A DNA stretch of 64,000 nucleotides from Gluconobacter roseus NBRC 3990 (lineage in GTDB: Bacteria > Pseudomonadota > Alphaproteobacteria > Acetobacterales > Acetobacteraceae). The stretch covers positions 124,001 through 188,000 of the forward strand of contig NZ_BJLY01000001.1 of assembly GCF_006538885.1 (NCBI RefSeq), in the 5' to 3' direction. Under the pieces are notes generated by a model, which searched no databases, was not told the origin of the DNA, and saw only the letters and a program-made list of their open reading frames with translations. Positions 46,652-55,224 of the stretch are shown piece after piece. The translations under genes and the position numbers were made by a program. Within the stretch, counting starts at the first letter, position 1. The number at the start of each line of letters is the position of its first letter.

Positions 46652-47716
46652 ATGGCTTATGCTCGGGGCGCGGCTGGTTCTGCGGTCGTTCTGCCGAGAG
46701 GATCCGCCATTTCTGACCGTTCCGCCCTGATCCGGTTTGCTGCGCTGGCGGGCGTTGTCCTGAGTGTGCTGGGCGCGCTCTGTCTGGGACGGTTTCCGCT
46801 CTCGCCGGGGCGGGTGCTGGGGGTATTCGGGTCTCTGCTGCATCTGTCCTCCGCGAGCGACCCTGTGGCGCAGGTTGTGGTCATGCAGGCGCGGCTTCCG
46901 CGTATTCTGGTGGCGCTGCTGGTCGGGAGTGCGCTGTCCTGCGGGGGCGCGACCTATCAGGCGGTGTTCCGCAATCCGCTGGTCTCGCCCGATCTGCTCG
47001 GGGTTCTGAGCGGGGCGGCGTTTGGTGCGGCGCTCAGTATTGTCAGTGGCGGCTCGGCGGTCGTGGTGCAGATGGGCGCATTTGGCGGCGGCCTGCTGGC
47101 GGTCGGAACCGGCCTCCTCATCAGCAGGACGCTGCCGGGCGGGGGCATCCTGACGCTGCTGCTGGGCGGCCTGATCGGGAATGCGATTTTCACGGCCTTA
47201 CTGTCTTTAGTGAAATATCTTGCCGATCCAATGGACCAGCTTCCGGCCATCGTGAACTGGCTTCTGGGCAGTCTGGCACCGAGCGGATGGCAGGAACTGG
47301 CCTGGATGTCGGGGCCGCTGATTGTTCTGACGGTGGCGCTGGTTCTGTGCGCGCCGGTTCTGGATGTGTTGTCGCTCGGGGATGACGAGGCGCGCAGTCT
47401 GGGCGTGTCGGTGCGGGTCATGCGTCCGGCGCTGATCGTTCTGGCGACGCTGGCCTGTGCGATGACGATTTCGATGGCAGGGATCATAGGCTGGATCGGG
47501 CTGCTGGTGCCGCATGTCGCGCGGCTTCTTGTGGGCGCGGAACATCGGGGGATGATGCCGGTGACTGCGCTGCTGGGGGCCGGGGGGCTGGTGCTGGCGG
47601 ATACCTGTGCGCGCAGTCTGACGACGGGAGAGGTTCCGCTCGGGATTGTCACGCAGCTTTTTGGTGCGCTGGCGTTTGTGCTGGTGCTGCGGCGGCTGCG
47701 GCGGGGTGTGCAATGA
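46652..47716 (+). CDS. FecCD-family ABC transporter permease
   Basis: The 354-residue protein has about nine or ten hydrophobic segments and the family signature GATYQAVFRNPLVSPDLLG. It is an importer permease for iron-siderophore, heme or cobalamin. The first ATG lacks a ribosome-binding site; AGAGGA lies before residues 19-21, so the true start may be later. It forms an operon with the ATPase (4-base overlap) and binding protein. Confidence 0.88.
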   Translation: MAYARGAAGSAVVLPRGSAISDRSALIRFAALAGVVLSVLGALCLGRFPLSPGRVLGVFGSLLHLSSASDPVAQVVVMQARLPRILVALLVGSALSCGGATYQAVFRNPLVSPDLLGVLSGAAFGAALSIVSGGSAVVVQMGAFGGGLLAVGTGLLISRTLPGGGILTLLLGGLIGNAIFTALLSLVKYLADPMDQLPAIVNWLLGSLAPSGWQELAWMSGPLIVLTVALVLCAPVLDVLSLGDDEARSLGVSVRVMRPALIVLATLACAMTISMAGIIGWIGLLVPHVARLLVGAEHRGMMPVTALLGAGGLVLADTCARSLTTGEVPLGIVTQLFGALAFVLVLRRLRRGVQ

Positions 47717-48495
47717 CGTTCCTGTGCTGCGAGGGGCTGACATTCTGCCAGCCGGGACGGAAGCGTCCGGTTCTGGAAGGGATTGATCTTGCGCTGGAGC
47801 CGGGGGAACTGGTCGGGCTTTTAGGGCTGAACGGGGCGGGGAAGAGTACGCTGCTGCGGCTGCTGATGGGGTTTGTTGTGCCGACCTCCGGCGAGGTTCT
47901 GCTGGAAGGGCGGGCGCTGCGGGAATGGTCGGCTTCGGCGATTGCGCGGCGTCTGGCCTATGTGCCGCAGAGTCATGTGGCGAGTTTTCCGTACACGGTG
48001 CGGCGCATGGTGGAACTGGGGCGTGTGCCGTATGCGGGGCTGACGGGACGGCTTGGGGCTGAGGACCGGATGGCGGTTGAGGCAGCGCTTGAGCGGATGG
48101 GGCTGGAGGCTCTGGCGGGGCGTCCGGTGACGGAACTCTCCGGCGGGGAGCGGCAGCGTGTCGTTCTGGCGCGGGCCATTGCGCAGGATGCGCGGGGGCT
48201 GCTGCTGGATGAGCCGATGACCGGGCTGGATTACGGGCACCAGATCCGACTCATTGCGTTGTTGCATGATCTTGCGCGGGAGGGGCGGCTTGTTATGCTC
48301 ACTTCACACCGGCCGGAAGAGCTTTATGTCCGCGCCAGCCGGGTCCTGATCCTTGATCATGGACGGATTGAAGCGGACGGGCCGCCGCAGGATGTTGTGA
48401 CGGCGCAACGGATGTCAGCGCTTTACGGGGTGCCTCTGCGACAGATGGATCACGCCGGGAACCGCTTTTTTCATCACGGGAGGGATGACGAATGA
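47713..48495 (+). CDS. ABC transporter ATP-binding protein (iron-complex/B12 type)
   Basis: The 260-residue ATPase has Walker A GLNGAGKST near residue 38, the signature LSGGERQRV, Walker B GLLLDEPMTGLD and a switch histidine in LTSHRPEEL. The insert around AYVPQSHVASFPYTVRRMV is typical of FecE/BtuD proteins. It overlaps both neighbours by 4 bases. Confidence 0.94.
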   Translation: MTFLCCEGLTFCQPGRKRPVLEGIDLALEPGELVGLLGLNGAGKSTLLRLLMGFVVPTSGEVLLEGRALREWSASAIARRLAYVPQSHVASFPYTVRRMVELGRVPYAGLTGRLGAEDRMAVEAALERMGLEALAGRPVTELSGGERQRVVLARAIAQDARGLLLDEPMTGLDYGHQIRLIALLHDLAREGRLVMLTSHRPEELYVRASRVLILDHGRIEADGPPQDVVTAQRMSALYGVPLRQMDHAGNRFFHHGRDDE

Positions 48496-49505
48496 AACAG
48501 TCACGGATCTTGAAGCGGCTTCCGGCCCTGACCCGTCTGGCATTGCTGGGGTCGGCTCTGGCGCTGCCGCTTGCGACGGTATTGCCTGCGCCCGTTGCCC
48601 ATGCCGCGCCGCCATCGCGGATTGTGGAAGGGTGGTACGCGCATAACGCGACGCTCATCATGCTTGGGGCGCAGGACCGGATTGTGGGGACGGTGGCGCG
48701 TCAGGCGATGCTGCCCTGGATGTTCCGGCTGGTGCCGGAGCTGGCGAAGGCGGAGACGCTGGACCCGGGAAACCTGAATGCGGAAGAGGTTCTGGCGCTG
48801 CATCCGGATCTGGTGTTCGTGACGAGTTCGGGACATGCGGCGGATGCGCTGACCCATGCGGGGCTGAATGTGGCGCCCGAGGGCTTTGACCGGTTTGATT
48901 CCATGCTCGACTGTGTGGACGGGACGGCGACGCTGTTGCAGACGCCGATTGCGGCCAAGCGGGCGCAGGCTTACCGCTCGGCGTTTCTGCAGGTGATTTC
49001 GCAGGCGCCGACCAATCCGGATGGGCCGCATGTGCTGCATGTTGAGTCCCTCAAGCCGCTGCGGGTTGATGGGGATGACAGCATCATCGACCAGTGGATC
49101 CGCAGTGCGGGCGGGCAGAATGCGGCGCAGGGCATTCATGGCAACAAGCAGCCTGTCTCCATTGAGCAGGTCCTGTCCTGGAATCCCGACATTCTCATTA
49201 TTGCGGCCAATGCGGGCGATCCGGCGGCTCTGAAGCAGGACCCGGTCTGGTCGAAGATCAAGGCCGTGCAGACGGGGCGGGTCTATCGCAATCCGACGGG
49301 TCTGTTCCCGTGGGACCGCTATGGGCCGGAACTGCTGCTTCAGGTGATCTGGGCGCGGCAGATCGTGCAGACCGGTCAGGTGGACGCTCCGGCGATGATC
49401 CGCTCGATCCGGTCTTTCTATCATGATTTCTATGGCATTGCGCTTTCGGCCGATGATGCGCAGCGGATGCTCGATGCGCTGCCGCCCGCTTCCGACACGC
49501 CCTGA
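48492..49505 (+). CDS. ABC transporter substrate-binding protein (iron-complex/B12 type)
   Basis: The 337-residue protein has a Sec signal peptide ending around AHAAPP (no lipobox, so it is soluble in the periplasm) and a two-lobed periplasmic-binding-protein fold. LNAEEVLALHPDLVFV marks the usual class III pattern. The ligand is not evident from sequence: an iron chelate, heme or corrinoid. No TonB-dependent receptor is in the window. Confidence 0.87.
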   Translation: MKQSRILKRLPALTRLALLGSALALPLATVLPAPVAHAAPPSRIVEGWYAHNATLIMLGAQDRIVGTVARQAMLPWMFRLVPELAKAETLDPGNLNAEEVLALHPDLVFVTSSGHAADALTHAGLNVAPEGFDRFDSMLDCVDGTATLLQTPIAAKRAQAYRSAFLQVISQAPTNPDGPHVLHVESLKPLRVDGDDSIIDQWIRSAGGQNAAQGIHGNKQPVSIEQVLSWNPDILIIAANAGDPAALKQDPVWSKIKAVQTGRVYRNPTGLFPWDRYGPELLLQVIWARQIVQTGQVDAPAMIRSIRSFYHDFYGIALSADDAQRMLDALPPASDTP

Positions 49506-49532
49506 TATTCCGGACAAGGATCTGATTTCCGT

Positions 49533-51698
49533 ATGATGCAGACAGTTCTGCCCCGTCGCCCGGGTGTGTTTCGCCTCGGTGCTGTTCGTTGTGTTCTTCT
49601 GGCCGGGGCGGTGTTTGCGTCAGGCAGTGTCTTTGGAGCGGCGCAGGCTGAGGAGAGCCTGTTGCCGGTGCCGAAATCCGTTTCGGTCTCCAATGGTGTG
49701 GCGTCCATCGGGGGCGGTGTTCAGATCGTCTGGGAGACGCGGCCTTCGCCTCTGTTGCAGCGGGCAGCAACGCGGTTCGTCACGCGTCTGACGGCGATCG
49801 CCGGGCCTGCGGGGCATGGGGCGCCTTATGTGCTGCATGTCTCAGCCGGGGCGGACCGGGCGTATCTGAGTGTGGACGAGAAGGAGCATTACACGCTCAC
49901 GACGGCTGCGGGTGGGGCACGGCTTGAGGCGGATGGTCCGGCTGGTGTGATCCACGGGCTGGCGACGCTGCTTCAGCTTGTCCGGGCCACGCCGGAAGGG
50001 GCTGTGGTCGAGCGCGTTCATATTGATGATGCGCCGCGTTTTGCCTGGCGTGGGCTGCTTCTGGATGTGTCGCGGCATTTCGATACGGTCGAGACGGTGG
50101 AGCGGCAGCTTGATGCGATGGAGCTGGTCAAGCTCAACGTGCTGCACTGGCATCTGAGTGATGGTTCGGGGTTCCGGGTCGAGAGCCGGATGTTCCCGAA
50201 GCTGCAGAATGTGGCGTCGCACGGGCAGTATTATACGCAGGCGCAGGTGCGCGAGATCGTGGCGTATGCGGCGGATCGGGGCATCCGTGTTGTGCCGGAA
50301 ATTGATGTGCCGGGGCATGCGCTGGCCATTCTGGAGGCCTATCCGGAGCTGGGGGCGCAGCCGTTGCCGGATCTGGGAACGAAGGGGCTGAACCTCAACA
50401 ATGCTGCGCTGGACCCGACCAATCCGCAGACGCTGCGCTTCGTGCGGGTGCTGTACGGAGAGATGGGCGGGCTGTTTCCGGACCGTTATGTGCATGCGGG
50501 CGGCGATGAGGTCGTCTCTTCGCAATGGACGAAGAACCCGGCGATTGCGGCTTACATGAAGGCGCATGGTTTCGAGACGGCGGCGGCGCTTCAGGCGGCC
50601 TTTACGGCGGAAGTTGCGAAGATCCTTGCGGCCCAGGGGCATGTCATGATGGGCTGGGATGAGGTCAGCGAGGCGCCGATCCCGAAGAACGTTGTGGTCG
50701 AGCCCTGGCGGGCGTCGAAATGGACCGGGACGGCGACGCGGGCGGGGCATCCGGTTGTGGTGTCTGCGGGGTATTATCTCGATCTGCTGCGGCCTGCTTC
50801 CATGCATTATGCGGTTGATCCATTCGATACGAAGGCCGAGGGGATCACGGCGGAGCAGCTGGCGAAGTATCCGCCCAAGCATCCTGAATTTTCAATGCCG
50901 TTTGTGATGGACGAGCACGCGCCGCCGCTGGATGACGGGCAGAAGTCGCTGATCATGGGGGCGGAAGGGACGCTCTGGGCGGAGATGGTGTCCGAGCCGA
51001 TGCTGGACGCGCGTCTGTGGCCGCGGATGGCGGCGCTGGCGGAGCGGTTCTGGTCTGCGCAGGATGTGCGTGACGTGTCCGATCTGGAGCGGCGTTTGCC
51101 GGGTGTGATGACGGAGCTTGAGGCGACCGGATTACAGGCGTCCCAGCATCAGGAGGCCATGCGTGAGGCGATGGTGCCGGGGCATTCGGGGCCGCTGAAG
51201 GTGCTGACGGAAGCGGTGGTTCCGGTTCGCAATTATGCGCTCAATCATCTTGCGGCGCCGACGGGTGAGGCGATGCTGTCGGCGCCTGTGGCGGTGAGCA
51301 ATCCGGATGCGTTCGCGGCGATCCGATTCAATGCGATGGCGGCGCGTTATGTGCGGGGTGAGGCCGGGCTGGCCGGGCCTCTGCGGGAGATGTTGCAGCG
51401 CTGGGCCGACAATGATCCGGCATTTGTGGCGAGTGCAAAGGGTGTGCCGGCGCTTGAGGCGGTTGTGCCAGTGTCCCATGCCGTCGGATTGCTGTCGCGG
51501 GCGGGGCTTAACGTTCTGAACGGACGGGAAGGTTCGGCCTGGCGGATGGATGCGGAGCGGCTGCTTCAGGAGCAGGAACAGGCGTTTGAAGGCTCTGCCA
51601 GCATGCTGGCATCGGCGCATTCCACGCAGCCGCCGGGCGGGCTGCTGATTGCGATCCTGCCGGGGATCCGCGCACTTCTGGGGGCGCACGCACCGTAA
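49533..51698 (+). CDS. Family GH20 beta-N-acetylhexosaminidase
   Basis: The 721-residue protein has a signal peptide (residues 1 to about 36), the GH20b N-terminal domain and the catalytic TIM barrel. The active-site pair is D325-E326 in HAGGDEV, and WHLSDGSGF marks substrate binding. It cleaves terminal GlcNAc or GalNAc from glycans or muropeptides in the periplasm. It follows the binding-protein gene by 27 bases with AAGGA before the ATG, so it may be co-transcribed. The C-terminal 150 residues carry an extra domain I do not recognise. Confidence 0.9.
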   Translation: MMQTVLPRRPGVFRLGAVRCVLLAGAVFASGSVFGAAQAEESLLPVPKSVSVSNGVASIGGGVQIVWETRPSPLLQRAATRFVTRLTAIAGPAGHGAPYVLHVSAGADRAYLSVDEKEHYTLTTAAGGARLEADGPAGVIHGLATLLQLVRATPEGAVVERVHIDDAPRFAWRGLLLDVSRHFDTVETVERQLDAMELVKLNVLHWHLSDGSGFRVESRMFPKLQNVASHGQYYTQAQVREIVAYAADRGIRVVPEIDVPGHALAILEAYPELGAQPLPDLGTKGLNLNNAALDPTNPQTLRFVRVLYGEMGGLFPDRYVHAGGDEVVSSQWTKNPAIAAYMKAHGFETAAALQAAFTAEVAKILAAQGHVMMGWDEVSEAPIPKNVVVEPWRASKWTGTATRAGHPVVVSAGYYLDLLRPASMHYAVDPFDTKAEGITAEQLAKYPPKHPEFSMPFVMDEHAPPLDDGQKSLIMGAEGTLWAEMVSEPMLDARLWPRMAALAERFWSAQDVRDVSDLERRLPGVMTELEATGLQASQHQEAMREAMVPGHSGPLKVLTEAVVPVRNYALNHLAAPTGEAMLSAPVAVSNPDAFAAIRFNAMAARYVRGEAGLAGPLREMLQRWADNDPAFVASAKGVPALEAVVPVSHAVGLLSRAGLNVLNGREGSAWRMDAERLLQEQEQAFEGSASMLASAHSTQPPGGLLIAILPGIRALLGAHAP

Positions 51699-51760
51699 GT
51701 GTTGCGCATATTGCGATGCGGGGGATGGATTTCCGGATCAGGGCGGGGGAGAAGGAGAGC

Positions 51761-52426
51761 ATGACACGCTTTCCGATCCTTCTTCTTGATTATGACGGCA
51801 CGCTGGCGGAAACGCAGCCGGCCATTCTGCGCAGCCTCAGAGAGGCTTTTGGGGCCAGCGGGATTCCGGCCCCATCCCCGGATGTTCTGAAGCAGGAGCT
51901 GACCCGTGGCGGGACGCTCCAGACGCTGTTTCAGGCGATTGTGCCGGACAGTGACGAGCATGATGCGGCGGCGTTCGTGCGGTATTACCGGGCGTTCTAT
52001 CCGGCGGCGGATGAGGAAGAGACTGTTCTGTTCGACGGGGTGGTGGAGACGCTTTCCGCTCTGAAAGAGCAGGGGAAGATCCTGGCTATTCTCAGCAACA
52101 AGCATGCGCCTACGGTCTGTGCGAGCATTGCGCGCTTTGGGCTGACGTCATTCTTTACCGGGGTGATCGCCTCGGAGCCGCATTTTCCGCACAAGCCGGA
52201 CCCGCGGGTCATGGATGAGCGGGTTTTGCCGCTATTTCCGAAGCAGCCGCGTTCGGCGTTTCTGATGGTTGGAGATACGGCGGCGGATCTGCAGTTTGCG
52301 CGCAATACCGGTGTGGCGTCGTGCTGGGCCAGTTATGGGCATGGATCGTCAAGCCAGTGCGCGGCACTGGAGCCGGAGATCCGGATCGATTCCTTCGGGG
52401 ACCTCCTGACGGCGCTTCGGGACTGA
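51761..52426 (+). CDS. HAD-superfamily phosphatase (phosphoglycolate-phosphatase-like)
   Basis: The 221-residue protein has the DxD motif with nucleophile D10 and acid/base D12 (LLDYDGTLAE). The SNK motif is in LAILSNKHAP, and the acidic motif is in MVGDTAADLQFA. The helical cap (about 15-85) is the C1 type of phosphoglycolate phosphatase. AAGGAG lies four bases before the ATG. It follows the hexosaminidase by 62 bases and converges on the LacI gene. Confidence 0.87.
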   Translation: MTRFPILLLDYDGTLAETQPAILRSLREAFGASGIPAPSPDVLKQELTRGGTLQTLFQAIVPDSDEHDAAAFVRYYRAFYPAADEEETVLFDGVVETLSALKEQGKILAILSNKHAPTVCASIARFGLTSFFTGVIASEPHFPHKPDPRVMDERVLPLFPKQPRSAFLMVGDTAADLQFARNTGVASCWASYGHGSSSQCAALEPEIRIDSFGDLLTALRD

Positions 52427-52435
52427 TCCGGAGCG

Positions 52436-53509
52436 TCAGGTCGGGACGGGGCCGATGCTGCCGCGCAGGACCAGTTCGGTGTCGAGGATGACGTTTTCGC
52501 TGCCTTTGTTGGCGCTGAGGAGGCGGATGGCTTCCGTGCCCTTGCGTTCATGGGGCTGGCGGATCGTGCTCAGGTCTTCGGCTTCGGCCTTGGGGATGTC
52601 GTCGAAGCCGAAGATCGAGATGTCCTGCGGGATGCTGAGACCGAGGGCGCGGATGGTGCGCATGGCGCCGATGGCCACGCGGTCGCTCATGGCGAGGATG
52701 GCGGTCGGGCGCTGGGCGCGGTTGAGCAGGTGGCGTACGCCTTCGGCTCCCATTTCCTCGGAATTGATGGGGATTTCCCAGGTGGGGACGTCCTCGGGAG
52801 CGATGTTCGCTTCCTTGAGGGCCAGCAGGTAGCCTTCGAGACGCATGGCGATGGTGCTGTGGGCGATGTTGGCACGGCGCTTGGCGGTCAGCGGGCCGTA
52901 ATAGCCGTCATGGGCGGTTTTGAGCGACAGGATGCCGAAATGACGGTGGCCGAGTTCGAGCAGGGTTTTTGCGGCGCGATAGGCGGAGCCGCGATCGTCG
53001 ATCCCGACATAGGGCACGCCGTTAACGCGGGGCTGGTCCACCACGACGAGGGGGACGTTGCGCTGCTGGGCCATCAGGACGCAGCGGCTGTCGGGGGCGA
53101 CGGAATAGAGGATGTAGCCGTCCACGGCGGCATTGCCCAGCGAGACGGGGGCCGTGCGGTTGCGCAGGTTGCTGCCGGCGGAAATCAGGGCGAGGTCGGT
53201 CTCCAGTTCGTCGCAGGATTTGGCGACGCCGTTGAGCACGCTGAGCATGGCAGGATCAGAGAAGGCGTAGGGCAGGTCTTCGCTGAACAGGAAGCCCAAG
53301 GCGCCGGCTCGGCCGGTGGCGAGCTGTTTGGCGGCCGGGTCGGGGCCGGTATAGCCAAGCTCCTGTGCTGCGGCGAGGATCTTCTCGCGCAGGGCGGCGG
53401 AAAGCTGGCCCGGGCGGATATAGGCGTTCGAGACGGTGGTATGGGAAACGCCGACCTGCGCCGCCACGTCCTTGAGGGTTACTTTGCGGCGGTCGTGCTG
53501 TCGGGTCAT
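52436..53509 (-). CDS. LacI-family transcriptional regulator
   Basis: The 357-residue protein has the LacI helix-turn-helix at residues 11-30 (TLKDVAAQVGVSHTTVSNAY), the hinge, and a periplasmic-binding-protein-like effector domain. The effector is unknown, likely a sugar. A 42-base dyad lies 60 bases upstream of its start and may be its own operator. Neighbouring genes on the other strand (HAD, hexosaminidase) are possible targets. Confidence 0.9.
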   Translation of the reverse strand: MTRQHDRRKVTLKDVAAQVGVSHTTVSNAYIRPGQLSAALREKILAAAQELGYTGPDPAAKQLATGRAGALGFLFSEDLPYAFSDPAMLSVLNGVAKSCDELETDLALISAGSNLRNRTAPVSLGNAAVDGYILYSVAPDSRCVLMAQQRNVPLVVVDQPRVNGVPYVGIDDRGSAYRAAKTLLELGHRHFGILSLKTAHDGYYGPLTAKRRANIAHSTIAMRLEGYLLALKEANIAPEDVPTWEIPINSEEMGAEGVRHLLNRAQRPTAILAMSDRVAIGAMRTIRALGLSIPQDISIFGFDDIPKAEAEDLSTIRQPHERKGTEAIRLLSANKGSENVILDTELVLRGSIGPVPT

Positions 53510-53568
53510 TGTTCAGGTCTGTCCAGTAACGACACCGGAGCCGTCATGTCAGATCCTGACGCTCGCCG

Positions 53569-53610
53569 TATGGTGTCAGTGCTCTTTTGAAAATCACTGC
53601 CGACACCATA
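53569..53610. promoter_or_regulatory. Extended dyad upstream of the LacI gene
   Basis: TATGGTGTC (53569-53577) is inverted as GACACCATA (53602-53610). Inside lie AGTG/CACT and TTTT/AAAA pairs, making a long imperfect palindrome. Its position fits autoregulation or a cruciform/hairpin in the leader. Confidence 0.5.
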
Positions 53611-53692
53611 CTCATTTTCCCTGACATAAACCAGTCACGGGAACGGGAGGATTTGCGAAAACGTCAAATTCTCTATTTAGCCCGATCTGGGG

Positions 53693-53953
53693 TCAGTCCT
53701 GCTTCGGCTTGGGAGTGGACTGGTTTTTCTTTGGCTGCTGCACGGGAGTGAACATGGCGCGGCACTTGGGAGAGAGCTGGTCGATCTTCTTTTTCATGCA
53801 GGCGGTGATTTTGGCTTCGTTCGGAATGGCCAGCGTACACAGACGGATGGCGTCGCCCTGGCAGGCCTGCTTCTGCTGTTCGCGGGTGGCGGCTGATGCG
53901 CCCTGTGTCAGTGCAAATGCCAGTCCGGTCAGGGCGATGAAATAACGGATCAT
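53693..53953 (-). CDS. Small secreted cysteine-motif protein
   Basis: The 86-residue protein has a signal peptide (residues 1-21) and a mature part of about 65 residues with three cysteines in the order DAIRLC, ITACM and SPKCRAMF. This pattern recurs in short secreted alphaproteobacterial proteins and resembles one repeat of the cysteine-rich GLG1 family. The C-terminus is Lys/Gln/Pro-rich. The function is unknown. A longer frame exists but the ATG at 53951-53953 gives the signal peptide. Confidence 0.7.
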   Translation of the reverse strand: MIRYFIALTGLAFALTQGASAATREQQKQACQGDAIRLCTLAIPNEAKITACMKKKIDQLSPKCRAMFTPVQQPKKNQSTPKPKQD

Positions 53954-54080
53954 ATGGTCTCTCCTTACCTTCAGGTAAGCGTATGAAAGGTTTTGTGGTT
54001 TCAGGCGACAAACACTTTATCACAACTGTGAAACCGCACCGCTATTCAATAAGGACCGGGCTATTCCTGATTGAGAACTG

Positions 54081-54470
54081 TCAGGGGTGAAGAATACGGG
54101 CAAATCTTGCTGAGGCGGCGGGGCCGGGTGTGGGGTCCGTCGTATTGACCGGGTTGGGCAGTTCGGGCGGGAGGGCGCCGGGTTGCAGGCTCATGAGCAG
54201 GGCGCGGGCGCGCCGGGCGTCAGGCGTGTCGGCCCAGCAGTAGTGAATGGCCCGCGACTCACGCTGGGATTCGATCAGGCCGGCGCGTCGGAGTGCGCCG
54301 AGATGCTGGCTTAGTGTGGGCTGGCCGATGCCGGTCATGGTTTCGAGTTCGCTCACGGCATGGGTGCTGTCGAGCAGGGCCGAGAGGAGCATCAGGCGCT
54401 GGGGCTGGGCGAGGACGCGGAGCCATTCGGCCAGTTCGCGGCTTTTCTCCAGCGGAAGCAGGACGGTCAT
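54081..54470 (-). CDS. ArsR-family transcriptional regulator
   Basis: The 129-residue protein has a winged helix with the recognition helix in GQPTLSQHLGALRRAGLI and a wing in SQRESRAIHYCW. The context resembles BigR/SqrR, which control sulfide-oxidation genes through two cysteines. This protein has only one, C78, so it cannot form the usual intramolecular tetrasulfide link. Start: ATG at 54468-54470, overlapping the peroxiredoxin stop by 4 bases. The C-terminal 40 residues are Pro-rich and variable. Confidence 0.88.
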   Translation of the reverse strand: MTVLLPLEKSRELAEWLRVLAQPQRLMLLSALLDSTHAVSELETMTGIGQPTLSQHLGALRRAGLIESQRESRAIHYCWADTPDARRARALLMSLQPGALPPELPNPVNTTDPTPGPAASARFARILHP

Positions 54471-55114
54471 GAGCGCTCCCGGGCTGCGGGCTGGAAGAAC
54501 CATGTCGCGCCGGCTTTTTCCACAGCGGCCTGTGTCTGGAGTGGCGGGGCGACCGTGCGCTGTCCGGGCTGCCAGCTTTCGGGTGTCAGCGTGCCGGCGC
54601 GGTCCACTTCCTGCAGGGCGCAGAGCAGGCGCAGCAGTTCGGGGACGGAGCGGCCTACGGTGGCGGGATAGTTCAGGGTGGCGCGGATTGTACCGGTGGG
54701 ATCGATCACGAAAACCGAGCGCACGGTGGCGCTGTCCTGTGCGGCGCTGTCGAGCATGCCATAGGCGCGGGCGACGGCGAGGGACGGGTCTTCGATGATG
54801 GGGAAAGGGATCTGGATTCCGAACTGCGTGTTGATGGCCTCAACCCAGGCGAGATGGGCCGGGAGACTGTCCGCCGAGATGCCGAGCAGGGCGCAGTCAC
54901 GCTGCTGGAACTCCTCCGCGCTGCGGGCGAGGGCGATGAACTCGCTGGTGCAGACCGGCGTGAAATCGGCCGGGTGGGCGAAGAGCAGGACCCAGTGTCC
55001 GCGCAGGGCGCTCATGATGAATTCGCCATGTGTCGTGCGGGCGCTGAAATCCGGTGCGCGGTCGCCGATGCGCAGGGTCGGGAGTTGGGTCTCAACGGGG
55101 GAAGATGCGGTCAT
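54467..55114 (-). CDS. Peroxiredoxin (Prx6-like)
   Basis: The 215-residue protein has the AhpC/TSA domain with peroxidatic cysteine C55 in HPADFTPVCTSEF and the C-terminal Prx6-type domain. It reduces peroxides, and possibly persulfides in this context. A second Cys near LLCALQEVD is in a helix and may not be a resolving Cys. It is co-transcribed with the ArsR gene and divergent from the sulfide-oxidation genes, sharing the operator region. Confidence 0.9.
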   Translation of the reverse strand: MTASSPVETQLPTLRIGDRAPDFSARTTHGEFIMSALRGHWVLLFAHPADFTPVCTSEFIALARSAEEFQQRDCALLGISADSLPAHLAWVEAINTQFGIQIPFPIIEDPSLAVARAYGMLDSAAQDSATVRSVFVIDPTGTIRATLNYPATVGRSVPELLRLLCALQEVDRAGTLTPESWQPGQRTVAPPLQTQAAVEKAGATWFFQPAARERS

Positions 55115-55141
55115 GATCCGGTTCCAAAAGCATCAGGGCGC

Positions 55142-55188
55142 TTGACATGCAACACTTACAATATTAACTTAACAGTTAATGAAAGTGT
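55142..55188. promoter_or_regulatory. Promoter with overlapping palindromic operator of the sulfur module
   Basis: TTGACA (55142-55147) is followed 17 bases later by TAACTT (55165-55170), a plausible plus-strand promoter. An inverted repeat covers it: ACACTTACA (55152-55160) against TGAAAGTGT (55180-55188), 8 of 9 matching. An inner perfect repeat is TTAACT (55164-55169) with AGTTAA (55174-55179). This fits repression by the adjacent ArsR protein. Confidence 0.7.
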
Positions 55189-55224
55189 CGTAAAGGCATT
55201 CCACAGCCAGCAAGGTGAGCGCCC

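Noticed and set aside
46322-46843. 173-codon minus-strand frame across the gap before the ABC transporter
   Set aside because: It overlaps the permease start antisense, has biased Arg/Pro/Gln composition and no conserved motif or ribosome-binding site.
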